64,000 bases of DNA from positions 5,518,001-5,582,000 of the forward strand of contig OZ241746.1 in the NCBI GenBank assembly GCA_965201045.1, read 5' to 3'. Below are positions 25,901-33,885 of the stretch, piece after piece. This DNA comes from JAPORK01 sp026710285. GTDB taxonomy: Bacteria; Pseudomonadota; Gammaproteobacteria; Pseudomonadales; Endozoicomonadaceae. How positions within the stretch are numbered: position 1 is the first letter of the stretch; each line of letters begins with the position of its first letter. The notes below the pieces were generated by a model. It worked only from the letters and a program-made list of their open reading frames with translations, made no database searches and was not told the DNA's origin. A program made the translations under genes and the position numbers.

Positions 25901-28486
25901 GAGAATGGTCAGTTACTAAGTTCAGTCTCACCTGCAGGTCATACTATCTCTTTGCAATATAATGTGTTGGGTCTGCCTGTTGCACAATTACTGGATGGAA
26001 AATTACAATCACAACGCTATTATGATCCGATCACTACATTGCTTATCAAAAAAAAGGAAATAACCGGTACAACGACTTTTGTCTATGATGCTGATGGATT
26101 AATACGGAATTTGATACATTCAGGTAAAAATGGTTACTCTGATTATAAACAAAAATGGGAGTATGATTTAAACCGACGACTTACCCGTTTTACTGATATG
26201 TCAGGTAACCAGAAACAGATAAATTATGACTCATCCGGACGTGTAAAAACCATGCTTTATCTGCCATTAAATGGCAAAGCTGCAACAATAGCTACTTCAG
26301 ACTATGATGATTTTTCCCGTATCAAAACTTTACATTATGGTAGCGGAATGGATCGTCATCTTCGCTATGACACTTTTGGTCACCCGGCAGAAATAACTGA
26401 TACACTGAATAATCATCTGTTATATGATGAGTCTTTTAAATACGATGCCATTGATAATATCACTACACTGATTGAAAAAACGTCTAAGGATGAGTATGCG
26501 AAATTAAATTATAGTTATGATGTACTTAATAATTTAGTTGGTATGACTTGTACGGGCTCCAATGAATTATCTCTGTGTCCCAGAGATACCCATTTTTTAG
26601 ATTCTGGCTTAACCCGTGCGCCTGTTATTACTCAACAGGATTATACTTTTACACCATTGAATCGCCTTGCCAGTGTCCGGGAAATACTACGGGATTCATC
26701 TACAAAAAAAACCCTGTATAAAGAGATGAACTACCATTACTCAGATCTTAGAGTTCCTCTGCGTCTTCAACAGATAGATACTATATGGAATCATCAGGCA
26801 AAGATTACTCACAACTTCAATTATGATGTGATGGGTAATATGGTAATTGATGGAGAAGGCAATCATCTGACCTACAATGCGTTCAATCAAATTGAACAGG
26901 TGACCAAAACAACAGGTCAAAAAAGTTTTTATTACTACGACAATAGCGGTAAAACAGTAAAAACAGTGAGTGCAGAGGATACCCGTTATCTCTTTTATCA
27001 GGGCAGTCGGCTCAGTAGTGAAAAAATCAGCTCTACCGGGCAAAGCACCCATCTCATCGGTTATTTAGGTGCTGCTAAAACCATAGATGGCGCCATTCAT
27101 ACTTATAATGAGACAGATTATAAAGGAGATATAGTGGGCGTACTCAACAGAGTAAAAGACAATATTTCTCAATATACTCTGAACCAGCGTAACGTTTACA
27201 GTCCTTATGGCATGGTCTTTCATTGTAAAAAATATTCACAGTCACTCCCACTGTATCAAAAGACATTGTACGGTTTTGATGGTAAATTAACTGATCCTGC
27301 TACCAGCTGGCAGTTTTTAGGTAATGGACACAGAACATATAATCCAAAAATGCGCTATTTTGTAAGTGAAGATCCTGCAGGTGGCGGATATAGTTTTGGC
27401 AGTAATAATCCGGTAATGAACAGTGATCCTTCCGGCAATATGCCAAAATGGCTGGGAAGTGCACTCAAATGGTTTGGAAATATTACCTCTTTTGGATTAA
27501 ATGCATTACATCAAAAATGGGCTAATATTGCCAGTACTGTTATTATGGCAGGTTTAACTGTGGTCTCTCTGGGGACTACCGCAGCCAGTTATGGTGGTGC
27601 TGCGCTGGGTGCTGTTGCAGCCGGAGGTGCTGCCATTTATAGCAGTGTTCCGGTTATCGCAGCTGCGGTTCCCTCTAATAAAGGGCTTAATATAGCAGCT
27701 TCTGTTATCGGTTTAACTGAAATGGCAGTTACACTGGCTACTGCAACAATTGAAATGGGATTTTTCCTTTCTGAGCCACTACCTCTACCCGTCTCTTTCG
27801 ATAATGCAGATCCTGAAATGGTCAACTTTAAAATGTTAGCCGTTGCTTCTTGTAAGGTTGATGGATCTGCTATAGAGTTAAACACGCACAGACCTTTGCA
27901 ACTTTTACGCAAACATGCAGGTGAGTATATCAAAAAAGTTAACGGTGAGGATGCGCTGGTTTTAGACGATTATAACGCTGTACGTAAAGTATGGAGAGTT
28001 TTAAAATCAGAAGAAAATGAAGTGATTGTATGTGATACTGGTGTTTTATTGGTGGCTGCACAAAGAAATAAAAAGCCTCTGTTCTTAGATGATTATCAAT
28101 CATTTATCAAAGCGAAATTTGCTTTTCTGATATCGGCTGCATTCAAAACGGAAGATTTACAACAAAAAACAAATAGTTTTATGAGCACTTTTGCTGCTGT
28201 TCTAAATAAATTGAGCGCCAATGAAAAGTATGTCAACACGTTTGATAAACCTCTGGATTCATTTGAAAATGTGTTGACAAAACCTTTTCAGGCCGCTGTT
28301 ACACAGCATAAAAATCATGTAAATATTTTTGCAAGAGATGATCGTCAATGGTATTGGTATTATTTTCAGCGTAGTGGTGGTACAGGTATTTTAGCAGGTA
28401 CTTTAGCAGAAATTAAGGAATCCCGTGATATAAATGCCGCAATATTTAAAGATTGCAGAGTTTATGGGTATATGCGCCTGCAATAA
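22955..28486 (+). CDS. RHS/YD-repeat protein A2, probably exported
   Basis: Tandem paralogue of A1, 1843 residues from the ATG (TTG alternative at 22949). Same order of signal-like segment, YD repeats, RHS core and DPSGN (D1491), hydrophobic stretch and C-terminal domain. A1 and A2 differ moderately at the N-terminus, are identical at DNA level for about 890 bases in the middle (24161-25047 against 18433-19319), and diverge strongly in the last 200 or so residues, where A2 ends RVYGYMRLQ. One two-residue insertion (QH) lies near residue 76. No immunity-type gene lies between A1 and A2, only 178 bases of leader. The C-terminal domain is closer to the A3 fragment at 32499 than to A1. Confidence 0.9.
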   Translation: MFFLSLKLIYTDNVVECSAAFLRTLLFFIISFCLVTCPDTYSKLIKKYTAASTFLKAIKKRSTNTLSIAHQHQHQNKRPQPYLSVGSADGSSLWSNAVNFKKTIDAQADPRTGMLSAHIKVGGLLSNEGHGPDIDLQANYNSGTTADPDGLGFGWSWNLTYFNPVTNRLTTSTGQNFFLKKTQNGWFPLYHKLQDIRIDNDKQKAFVITYANGLRETLNHDGYEIKLQQQNGWSVHFFYTPGTHLLQSIKDDIGHTIVLHYKSGKIHVINRDALGKPVTLIIDNSQGEIRNLSFRSPDNQIVSGIYIRYMGHFITQINYPTGLVKDFSYDCKSAMKLSLPGYSSAHALCVITKVAVDPGAHQPVMTVHYSYSQANYNQHNYLGFHSGLSVIPSSAKDILFEAPVDYTYQTEENNGIIKEIRTYNKYHLLIDDKRINAKTGKKLSEVQTFFCRTNNPNGCAHSSFENLPDFYSLPLKIITRLWSDGAVYPAISSETIIYDKHGRVSQYRDSFGRLTTTKYCPEQGDTACPPVSPGWLNGALTESVTRYPAPINAETVMPAPITTYNYYRKMPAYKGDGYTMVLDHQVTQAKKQYTAIQYNYYQDPDNAFLYGLLKQMIFTGSIQKPSAITAISKHYYYLKSADNQTKTTYTAIDLKSGKRQLSPKITTSLFTNQKLQDTDRTGLNMIRYHYDFMGRLIQANYTSGTSFANSDHYEYIVSSTLNQLLITSVNNLQEKFIFDGAGRILINFKEAISATGKPVPDHWFPVGRVTYDHYGRVLAKHAYIIKESGEIHALTTTQDYDSSGRVVRIHLPDQREIITGYDDADRCVVNYEKSSAGEYSAVSVSHANVLYQPVMNLLIPATKESPPTAYRLCHLSTDAIKTEGAKVSSVIYDTFGRVVKRTDPFNHTVKTIYDELDEVTDMIDSKGDRMHSVYDLTGHVIQSWAYPVSGGHYLLSSAEYNSVGELLWSAGEDARRSTFTYNENGQLLSSVSPAGHTISLQYNVLGLPVAQLLDGKLQSQRYYDPITTLLIKKKEITGTTTFVYDADGLIRNLIHSGKNGYSDYKQKWEYDLNRRLTRFTDMSGNQKQINYDSSGRVKTMLYLPLNGKAATIATSDYDDFSRIKTLHYGSGMDRHLRYDTFGHPAEITDTLNNHLLYDESFKYDAIDNITTLIEKTSKDEYAKLNYSYDVLNNLVGMTCTGSNELSLCPRDTHFLDSGLTRAPVITQQDYTFTPLNRLASVREILRDSSTKKTLYKEMNYHYSDLRVPLRLQQIDTIWNHQAKITHNFNYDVMGNMVIDGEGNHLTYNAFNQIEQVTKTTGQKSFYYYDNSGKTVKTVSAEDTRYLFYQGSRLSSEKISSTGQSTHLIGYLGAAKTIDGAIHTYNETDYKGDIVGVLNRVKDNISQYTLNQRNVYSPYGMVFHCKKYSQSLPLYQKTLYGFDGKLTDPATSWQFLGNGHRTYNPKMRYFVSEDPAGGGYSFGSNNPVMNSDPSGNMPKWLGSALKWFGNITSFGLNALHQKWANIASTVIMAGLTVVSLGTTAASYGGAALGAVAAGGAAIYSSVPVIAAAVPSNKGLNIAASVIGLTEMAVTLATATIEMGFFLSEPLPLPVSFDNADPEMVNFKMLAVASCKVDGSAIELNTHRPLQLLRKHAGEYIKKVNGEDALVLDDYNAVRKVWRVLKSEENEVIVCDTGVLLVAAQRNKKPLFLDDYQSFIKAKFAFLISAAFKTEDLQQKTNSFMSTFAAVLNKLSANEKYVNTFDKPLDSFENVLTKPFQAAVTQHKNHVNIFARDDRQWYWYYFQRSGGTGILAGTLAEIKESRDINAAIFKDCRVYGYMRLQ

Positions 28487-28640
28487 ATCTTACCTGGGAT
28501 AATCAATAATCTTAATATTAGCCCAGATTTTCAAATCAGCTTTGTTATATTTGATTACCTGACAAATACACAGAGCATTTTATATACCTTCACAAAAAAC
28601 GATAGTCATTAATTGTTTGGTCCTGAAAAAATAAATAAAT
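28487..28640 (+). repeat. Family-A 3' flank, copy 1
   Basis: The non-coding flank after A2 (AATAATCTTAATATTAGCCC through CCTGAAAAAATAAATAAAT) recurs after the A3 fragment at 33168-33321. Similarity stops at the point where the first IS remnant starts, marking that insertion boundary. Confidence 0.75.
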
Positions 28641-29206
28641 ACAAGAACTTATTGCACATTTAGAGGACAACGTCTATACAAAAGTAGCAGATATTTGTCA
28701 ATATGTTAAGCAGCAATGAGCAGTGAAATATACGGTTTCTGATGACTCAATGGCTGCATGCTCATGACTTTAGTTATAAACAGTTAAAGGGAGTACCAGC
28801 TAAAGCGGATGCTGATCTGCAAGCGGCTTTTATCTAAGAATACACTGAGCTTAAAGCTAGTGTTAGTACTGAAGAATCCATTATTTTTATGGATTCCGCA
28901 CATCCGACCATGGCTACTAAAATTAGCCATGGCTGGATACGTAAAGGTAAAGAAAAGCAGATCAGGCAAACTGCGTTACGTACTCGAGAAAACATCATTG
29001 GTGGCATTGATCTCAACGATCTGAATGTGGTAACAACATACAATGATACAGTGAATTCTGAAAGTATTATTACATTTTTTAAAAAATTAAAAGAGACGTA
29101 TACTACAGCTACCACCCTGCATATTATCTTGGATCAGGCAGGTTACCATCGCACTGAAGAGGTAAGAAAATTTGCACAAGAAAATGCGATTGAATTACAC
29201 TATTTT
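28640..29206 (+). pseudogene. IS630-family transposase remnant (first type)
   Basis: A decayed DDE transposase read over three broken pieces: ELIAHLEDNVYTKVADICQY (then TGA), TQWLHAHDFSYKQLKGVPAK with ADADLQAAFI (then TAA), and EYTELKASV onward to FMDSAHPTMATK, GWIRKGKEKQI, TRENIIGGIDL and ILDQAGYHRTEEV. These are the typical successive motifs of IS630 transposases. The family continues LHYLPPYSPNLNPIE, but here LHYF runs into unrelated sequence near 29206, so the third catalytic residue is lost. At least two stops and one frameshift are present. It joins the 3' flank of A2 directly. Confidence 0.85.
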
Positions 29207-29551
29207 ATGCTGTTTTTTCATCCATTTTATAGAACTTTTTAAAATATCAATTTGCTCATTTTTTACTTTTATAAGTTCAGTAAGTGAATCAAAAGAAGAA
29301 GTTTCTTTTTCTATTTTCATATCATTTTTTATATCAAAATAATCACTAATATAAACATATGTTTTAGCATCTTTTTTAATTGATTTTAATTGATTTTTTT
29401 ATTCTGTAATGCAGTCCTTGAAGAGAAAGATCAAGAATTTGTGCTGCTTGAGCAGTAGTTACTAGTGCTTCTAAGCTATGATTTACAACCCTTTTAAAAT
29501 ATGTTTTCCTAACACTTTACCAAATAGAAAATAAAATTAAGGAAAACAAGG

Positions 29552-30016
29552 ATGTATTCAGAACAGGCACAAGACATTACTCTTACAGAAGAACAGTGTA
29601 ATGAACTTAATTTAATCATTAGAAAACGCAGTAGCTCCCAGTCTTTAGTGGAAAGAGCAAAAATTATTTTGCTGGCAGCAAAAGGTGTAGGTATCAAAGC
29701 TTCAGTTAGAGAGCTAAGATGCAGCCGTTCAATGGTAAGACTCTGGCGGAGACGCTGGATTAGTCAGGCAGAAGAACTGTCTGTTTGTGAACGTTTGAAA
29801 GATGCTCCCCGCCCCGGTCATCCACCTAAATTTACAGCTGAACAAGTTTGCGAAATCATGGCTTTAGCCTGCAAAAATCCGAAAGACTATGGATATATAT
29901 TGAGTCACTGGTCACAAAATGCACTGGCAAAAGCAGTGATAAAAGAAGGTATTGTAGAAAATATTTCACAACGCCAGATAGGTCGTTTTTTAAAATCAGG
30001 CGGATATTCGTCCTGA
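29552..30016 (+). CDS. IS630 transposase, N-terminal ORF
   Basis: 154 residues holding the DNA-binding half of the transposase: two helix-turn-helix-like parts (LVERAKIILLAAKGVGIKAS with MVRLWRRRW, and a second around QNALAKAVIKEG to ISQRQIGRFL). It ends GRFLKSGGYSS with a double stop. The next ORF continues the same protein in the +1 frame: reading QADIRPDK just before its ATG restores the expected sequence. So either the full transposase needs a frameshift near 29990-30003 or the gene has a one-base insertion. A weak AAGGA lies upstream of the ATG. Confidence 0.8.
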   Translation: MYSEQAQDITLTEEQCNELNLIIRKRSSSQSLVERAKIILLAAKGVGIKASVRELRCSRSMVRLWRRRWISQAEELSVCERLKDAPRPGHPPKFTAEQVCEIMALACKNPKDYGYILSHWSQNALAKAVIKEGIVENISQRQIGRFLKSGGYSS

Positions 30017-30020
30017 TAAA

Positions 30021-30749
30021 ATGAAGTATTGGGTAGACACACCAAAGGATGAAAACTTTAAGGAAAAATGTGCTAATGTTTGCGAAACTTATCATACTTC
30101 ACCAGAGCGTGCTGAGGCAGGTATACACACAATTTCTTTTGATGAAAAAACAGGCATACAGGCACGTCAGCCAGCCACACCTGATAAACCGATAAAACCA
30201 GGAAAAACCGTCAGACGAGACTATGAATATATCCGTCATGGAACACAAACATTGTTGGCTGGCATGAATGTGGTAACAGGTGAGATTATTCCACTGGTTA
30301 GCGAAACCCGAACTGAACAAGATTTTGCAAAATGGCTGAATAAATTATTAGAGAGTGATCCTAATGCTTCAGGTTGGCACATTATAGCAGACAATTTGAA
30401 TACACATATGTCAGAAGCTGCTGTAAAAATCGTAGCATCAATAGAAAATACGCCAGCAGAAGAGTTGGGAGAAAAAGGTAAGTCTGGCATTCTAAAAAAT
30501 ATGCAGAGTCGTTCTGATTATCTGAGTGATCCAACACATAAAATTGTGTTTCACTATACTCCAAAACATGCATCCTGGCTCAATCAGATTGAAATTTGGT
30601 TTTCCATTCTGGTAAAGCGTTACCTGAAAAGAAATAGTTTTACTTCAAAAAAAAACTTAAAATCCGGGCTTTATGAATTTGTTGATTTTTTTAATAAGAC
30701 TATGGCAAAACCATTTAAATGGACTTATGGAAAACCTTTGCGAATATAA
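30021..30749 (+). CDS. IS630 transposase, catalytic C-terminal ORF
   Basis: 242 residues with the complete DDE set: D41 in SFDEKTGIQA, D124 in IIADNLNTHM and E191 in HASWLNQIEIW. This is the IS630/Tc1-like catalytic core, cutting at TA sites. The ATG at 30021 is probably not a natural start: the coding frame is open upstream across the overlap with the first ORF. Activity depends on joining the two halves by frameshifting. The catalytic half itself shows no damage. Confidence 0.85.
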   Translation: MKYWVDTPKDENFKEKCANVCETYHTSPERAEAGIHTISFDEKTGIQARQPATPDKPIKPGKTVRRDYEYIRHGTQTLLAGMNVVTGEIIPLVSETRTEQDFAKWLNKLLESDPNASGWHIIADNLNTHMSEAAVKIVASIENTPAEELGEKGKSGILKNMQSRSDYLSDPTHKIVFHYTPKHASWLNQIEIWFSILVKRYLKRNSFTSKKNLKSGLYEFVDFFNKTMAKPFKWTYGKPLRI

Positions 30750-30793
30750 GGGGTCAGTATAAGCGCTCAGAAGCACTAGTCTCTCCATAGACT

Positions 30794-31125
30794 CTACATC
30801 TTCTTAGAATTTACTTCTATTACAGTATGAACATTTCCACGAGGTTTAAAATCAGCAATTATTTTCATATATCTTGGTTGTAATTTTTCATATAAAGTAT
30901 CAAAAATTTCATTTGCTGTATTTTCATGGGAAATTTCTCTGTACATAAAAGTATTAATATATAATTTCAATGCCTTTAATTCTATTACTAAATCATTTGG
31001 TATATATTCTAACTTAATTGTTGCAAAATCAGGATAACCACTTCTTGGACATTTTGCCATAAATTCTGGTAACTCTATATTTATAGTATAGTTTTTTTTA
31101 TTTTGATTTGGTCAAAAGTGTTCTT
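30794..31125 (-). pseudogene. queF: NADPH-dependent preQ0 reductase QueF, 5' part broken
   Basis: QueF reduces 7-cyano-7-deazaguanine to preQ1 in queuosine biosynthesis. From the internal ATG at 31060 the frame is open and shows the catalytic segment AKCPRSGYPDFA, the NADPH motif VIELKALKLY, SHENTANEIFD with the expected His-Glu, and PRGNVHTVIEV. The true start lies upstream: PNQNKKNYTINIELPEF can be read in frame back to about 31114, but a TGA there stands where the family has a Trp (F-W-P-N). The catalytic Cys is kept, but the N-terminus is cut. Much more AT-rich than alaS or clpB. It resembles the Campylobacterota form in my memory. Confidence 0.75.
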
Positions 31126-31251
31126 TATTATTTATGTCAATTCATTTATTTTAACTTTTAAATACTATTTTATTAAAAGGCTATTTTAAAAAAAGATAGT
31201 TATATATTAAATTAACAAAGTTACACTAATGTTTTAATAATACTATGTATT

Positions 31252-31635
31252 TTATATATAGTTTGAAATTTCTACTAAATTACCATCAGGATCTCTTAAA
31301 TAAATGGAGATTATTTCTCCTCTTGCTCCTGTTCTTTTAACTGGTCCTTCAATAAGTTCTATATTAAAAGATTGAATATGATTTTTAAAATCTTCTATGC
31401 TTACTTCACTAATAAAACATAAATCAGCAGAACCAGATTTAACATTTAAAGCTTTTGGCTCAAACTCATTTCCCAATTGATGCAAATTTATTTTTTGAAA
31501 ACCAAATTTTAAAGCTACCCTATTTTCTTTAAAAATTTCTTTTTCCATACCTAAAACTTTTGCATAAAACTCTACTGTTTTGTCTATATTTTTTACAGTT
31601 AATACTAAATGATCTATAGATTTTAATTTAAACAT
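31252..31635 (-). CDS. VOC (glyoxalase/bleomycin-resistance fold) protein
   Basis: A 127-residue single-domain VOC protein, close in pattern to the STM3117/YraH-like glyoxalase group: KSIDHLVLTVKNIDKTVEFY at the start, KINLHQLGNEFEPKA and GSADLCF in the middle, IYLRDPDGNLVEISNY at the end. Metal ligands likely include H9 and E122. The ATG at 31635 follows a GGGAG site; an in-frame ATG 24 bases upstream is a worse start. The ORF is intact. It is very AT-rich and lies in the foreign block with queF and the HTH gene, all on the minus strand. The substrate cannot be told from sequence. Confidence 0.85.
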   Translation of the reverse strand: MFKLKSIDHLVLTVKNIDKTVEFYAKVLGMEKEIFKENRVALKFGFQKINLHQLGNEFEPKALNVKSGSADLCFISEVSIEDFKNHIQSFNIELIEGPVKRTGARGEIISIYLRDPDGNLVEISNYI

Positions 31636-31665
31636 AGTTTTCTCCCTCATTTTTTTCATTTTATC

Positions 31666-31800
31666 TTAAATTGTACTGATAGCACATAAATAAGCTTCCT
31701 CTTGATATTTTTTTAATACTAGAGGGAATTTTATATTATTTCTTTTCTTAAAAGAACTAATTGTTTGAGAAAAGATTAATTGCACTTGTGAATGGGGATT
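31666..31800 (-). pseudogene. C-terminal fragment of an unrecognised gene
   Basis: A minus-strand open stretch of roughly 40 codons ending at a TAA (31668-31666) reads FSQTISSFKKRNNIKFPLV, then LKKYQEEAYLCAISTI. It lacks a start and is cut on its 5' side by the ISAs1 remnant near 31806. It ends 30 bases before the VOC gene start, consistent with the same operon. Family unknown. Confidence 0.4.
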
Positions 31801-31805
31801 TAATT

Positions 31806-32493
31806 CAGGGCTTACGCACCAGTTGACAGATGATAAAAGTTATGTGAAATTCTTACTTTTTATGACCAAAAAACTAGCACCTCTGATCATGTTTCTTGAA
31901 AAACTCAAAGATAATCGTCGTGTAGATTCCTATGCTCACAACTTTACAGATATCCTTGTGATAGCTGTTTGCGCTATCATTGCTAACGCTGACACGTGGG
32001 AAGATATGGAAGAATTTGGTAAAGAAAAAGAAGAATGGTTTCGAACATTTCTGGAGCTACCTGCTGGAATACCTTCTCACGATACATTCTATCGAACTTT
32101 TTGCCAACCTGATACAGATAAATTTCAGGATTGCTTCACTCTCTGGGTAAAATCCGCATTCCCTGAAGCTTTGGATATTTCTGATGATGACACTCACATT
32201 GTACCTGTCGATGGTAAGTCTATAAAAGATTCGCGAGGTAAAGGAAAAGGTAAACGAGCCGTCCATATTGTCAGTGCCTGAAGTTCAAAATTATCCGTGG
32301 TGCCTGGTCAAAAAAAGTCGACAAAAAAAGTAATGAGATTACTGCCGTCCCTGACCTGCTGACAGCTATTGATCTTACAGACTGCCTAATCACTGCTGAT
32401 GCTATGAGCTGCCAAAAGACTATCGCTGAAACCTGTGTTGCTGAGGGTGCAGATTATTTGCTGGCAGTCAAAGGCAACCAGAAAAACCTGATC
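31806..32493 (+). pseudogene. ISAs1-family transposase, broken and 3'-truncated
   Basis: The likely left end is CAGGGCTTACGCACC at 31806. The ORF (ATG at 31862; alternative TTG at 31823) gives LKDNRRVDSYAHNFTDILVI, WEDMEEFG, LPAGIPSHDTFYRTF and VPVDGKSIKDS, the typical ISAs1/H-repeat pattern. It stops at a TGA (32279-32281) where the family has a Trp codon (HIVSAW). After one more frameshift it continues as KVDKKSNEITAVPDLL, LITADAMSCQKTIA and DYLLAVKGNQKNLIL. The 3' part is missing; the sequence passes straight into the family-A gene fragment. Confidence 0.85.
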
Positions 32494-32498
32494 CTGAA

Positions 32499-33167
32499 AT
32501 GGCCAACTTTAAAATGTTAGCCGCTGGTTCTTGTAAGTTTGATGGATCTGCTATAGAGTTAAACACGCATAGACCTTTGCAACTTTTGCGCAGACACGCA
32601 GCTGATTATATCCAAAAAGTTGCTGGTAAGGATGCGCTGGTTTTAAATGATTATAAAGCTGCACGTACAGTATGGGGAATTTTAAAATCAGAAGAAAATG
32701 AAGTGGTTGTATGTGATACTGGTGTTTTATTGGTGGCTGCACAAAGAAATAAAAAGCCTCTGTTCTTAGATGATTATCAATCATTTATCAAAGCGAAATT
32801 TGCTTTTTATCTGGCAGCTGCATTCAAAACAGAAGATGTACAACAAAAAACAAATAGTTTTATGAGGGCTTTTGTTGCTGTTTTAAATAAATTGAGCGTC
32901 AATGAAAAGTATGTCAACTCATCTGATAAACCTCTGGATTCATTTGAAGATGTGTTAACAAAACCTTTTCAGGCCGCTGTTACACAGCATAAAAATCATG
33001 TAAATATTTTTACAAGAGATGATCGTCAATGGTATTGGTATTATTTTCAGCGTAATGGTAATGCAGGTATTTCAGCAGGTACTTTAGCAGAAATTAAGCA
33101 ATACCATGATATGAACGCCAAAATGTTTGAAGATTCCAGGATTTATGGGTATATGCGCCTGCAATAA
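32499..33167 (+). pseudogene. Detached C-terminal domain of a third family-A RHS gene (A3)
   Basis: 222 codons collinear with the last part of A2 and A1: NFKMLAAGSCKFDGSAIELN, CDTGVLLVAAQRNKKPLFLD, FTRDDRQWYWYYFQ and the end YGYMRLQ. The shell, RHS core and membrane stretch are gone. The join to the transposase lies within GATCCTGAAATG (32490-32501), a segment present in A1 and A2 at the same codons, suggesting recombination or insertion at a short shared sequence. An ATG opens the fragment but no ribosome site precedes it. It preserves the domain's reading frame, so the loss may be recent. Confidence 0.85.
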
Positions 33168-33321
33168 ATCTTACCCGGGATAATCAGCAATTTTAATATT
33201 AGTCCGGATTTTCAAATCAGCTTTGTTAAATTTGATCACTTGACAAAATACAGGGTGTTTTAGATATCTTCACAAAAGGCGATGGTTATTAACCTGACCG
33301 ACCCTGAAAAAATAAATAAAT
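33168..33321 (+). repeat. Family-A 3' flank, copy 2
   Basis: Collinear with 28487-28640 with scattered differences, up to CCTGAAAAAATAAATAAAT. This copy shows what the flank looks like without the IS630 remnant. Confidence 0.75.
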
Positions 33322-33322
33322 A

Positions 33323-33351
33323 TTTGCTTTGCTTTGCTTTGCCTTGCTTTG
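33323..33351 (+). repeat. TTTGC pentanucleotide microsatellite
   Basis: About six TTTGC units, one with CTTGC. It lies between the A and B families, in about 410 bases otherwise without a gene (33168-33578). Confidence 0.8.
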
Positions 33352-33578
33352 TTATTGATTGTTAATTTTTAAAAAACCAGTAGCGTAATGCTAAAGTTAC
33401 ACTATAATAAAAATGCAAGACAAGAATTAATATTTAAATAGTCCCGACAGTTTCATTGCAACACTCATGTGAAAATAAAAAGTCTACTACTTTTTTATAT
33501 CAATACTTTTCAAATCAAACTAATTGAGTATCTGTTAGTCTCATAGTGCACAATCTTTATCTATATGGTATAGATATA

Positions 33579-33809
33579 ATGATCATACTTAAGAAAAAAA
33601 TGAATAGCATACTTTTTCTTATTCTTGTAACTAGATATAATTTTGATTACAAAACAATTATTTTGCCTTCTATAATTTCTTTTTATATAATATCAATGCC
33701 TTCTAATCAAAAAAATTCAGTAACAGAAAATTTACAAACTTCATCCAAACAAACAGTATCTAAACCTAATGGTAGCTTATTTATTTATGAATATTATCGT
33801 ATCAGATAG
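33579..33809 (+). CDS. Small ORF with a family-B start and tail, likely deletion remnant
   Basis: 76 codons from ATG 33579 (an upstream in-frame ATG lies at 33546). It starts MIILKKKMNSILFL, similar to the family-B start MIIAFKKEKKNKLF, has a hydrophobic stretch (about 9-40), a polar Ser/Thr/Gln segment, and ends NGSLFIYEYYRIR, nearly the exact last residues of B1-B5. The 3' flank after the stop also matches family B. The simplest reading is a B gene reduced by a large internal deletion, leaving both ends. Whether it is expressed is unknown; no ribosome site is evident. Confidence 0.5.
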   Translation: MIILKKKMNSILFLILVTRYNFDYKTIILPSIISFYIISMPSNQKNSVTENLQTSSKQTVSKPNGSLFIYEYYRIR

Positions 33810-33829
33810 TTTTCTGATTTTGTAAAATT

Positions 33830-33864
33830 AATTACTATTCTTTTAAGGAGGAAGTATAGTAATT
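33830..33864 (+). terminator. Intergenic hairpin before B1
   Basis: Perfect 9-base stem AATTACTAT/ATAGTAATT with an AAGGAGG-containing loop. The equivalent hairpins before B2 and B3 have different stem bases but stay paired. There is no long T-run, so a weak terminator or leader structure are both possible. Confidence 0.45.
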
Positions 33865-33885
33865 GTACATATGGTGTGACTTTAC

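Larger units (their letters stand above)
29465..30776 (+). mobile_element. IS630-family insertion sequence (second type) with intact ends
   Basis: A 1312-base element. The terminal inverted repeats are GTGCTTCTAAGC (29465-29476) and, reversed, GTGCTTCTGAGC (30765-30776), one mismatch in 12. It is flanked by TA on both sides (29463-29464 and 30777-30778), the expected IS630 target duplication. It carries two ORFs in different frames. The insertion splits an HTH gene 12 bases after its start codon. Confidence 0.88.
29206..30788 (-). pseudogene. Helix-turn-helix DNA-binding gene, broken by an IS, a frameshift and truncation
   Basis: Read on the minus strand, ATG at 30788-30786 gives MERL, then the IS630 element (29465-30776) interrupts. 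Removing it and one TA copy continues VTTAQAAQILDLSLQGLHYR, a MerR/excisionase-like helix-turn-helix. A frameshift in a run of A bases follows, after which NQLKSIKKDAKTYVYIS and EKETSSFDSLTELIKVKNEQ can be read, ending near 29210 at the remnant of the other transposase. The start is 5 bases after the queF stop, so the two formed an operon. The sequence resembles short DNA-binding proteins I recall from Arcobacter and Sulfurimonas relatives; that source needs a search. Confidence 0.65.

Noticed and set aside
17233..28486. Type VI secretion Rhs toxin-immunity loci
   Set aside because: No PAAR domain, VgrG, EagR chaperone or immunity gene accompanies the RHS genes in this window.
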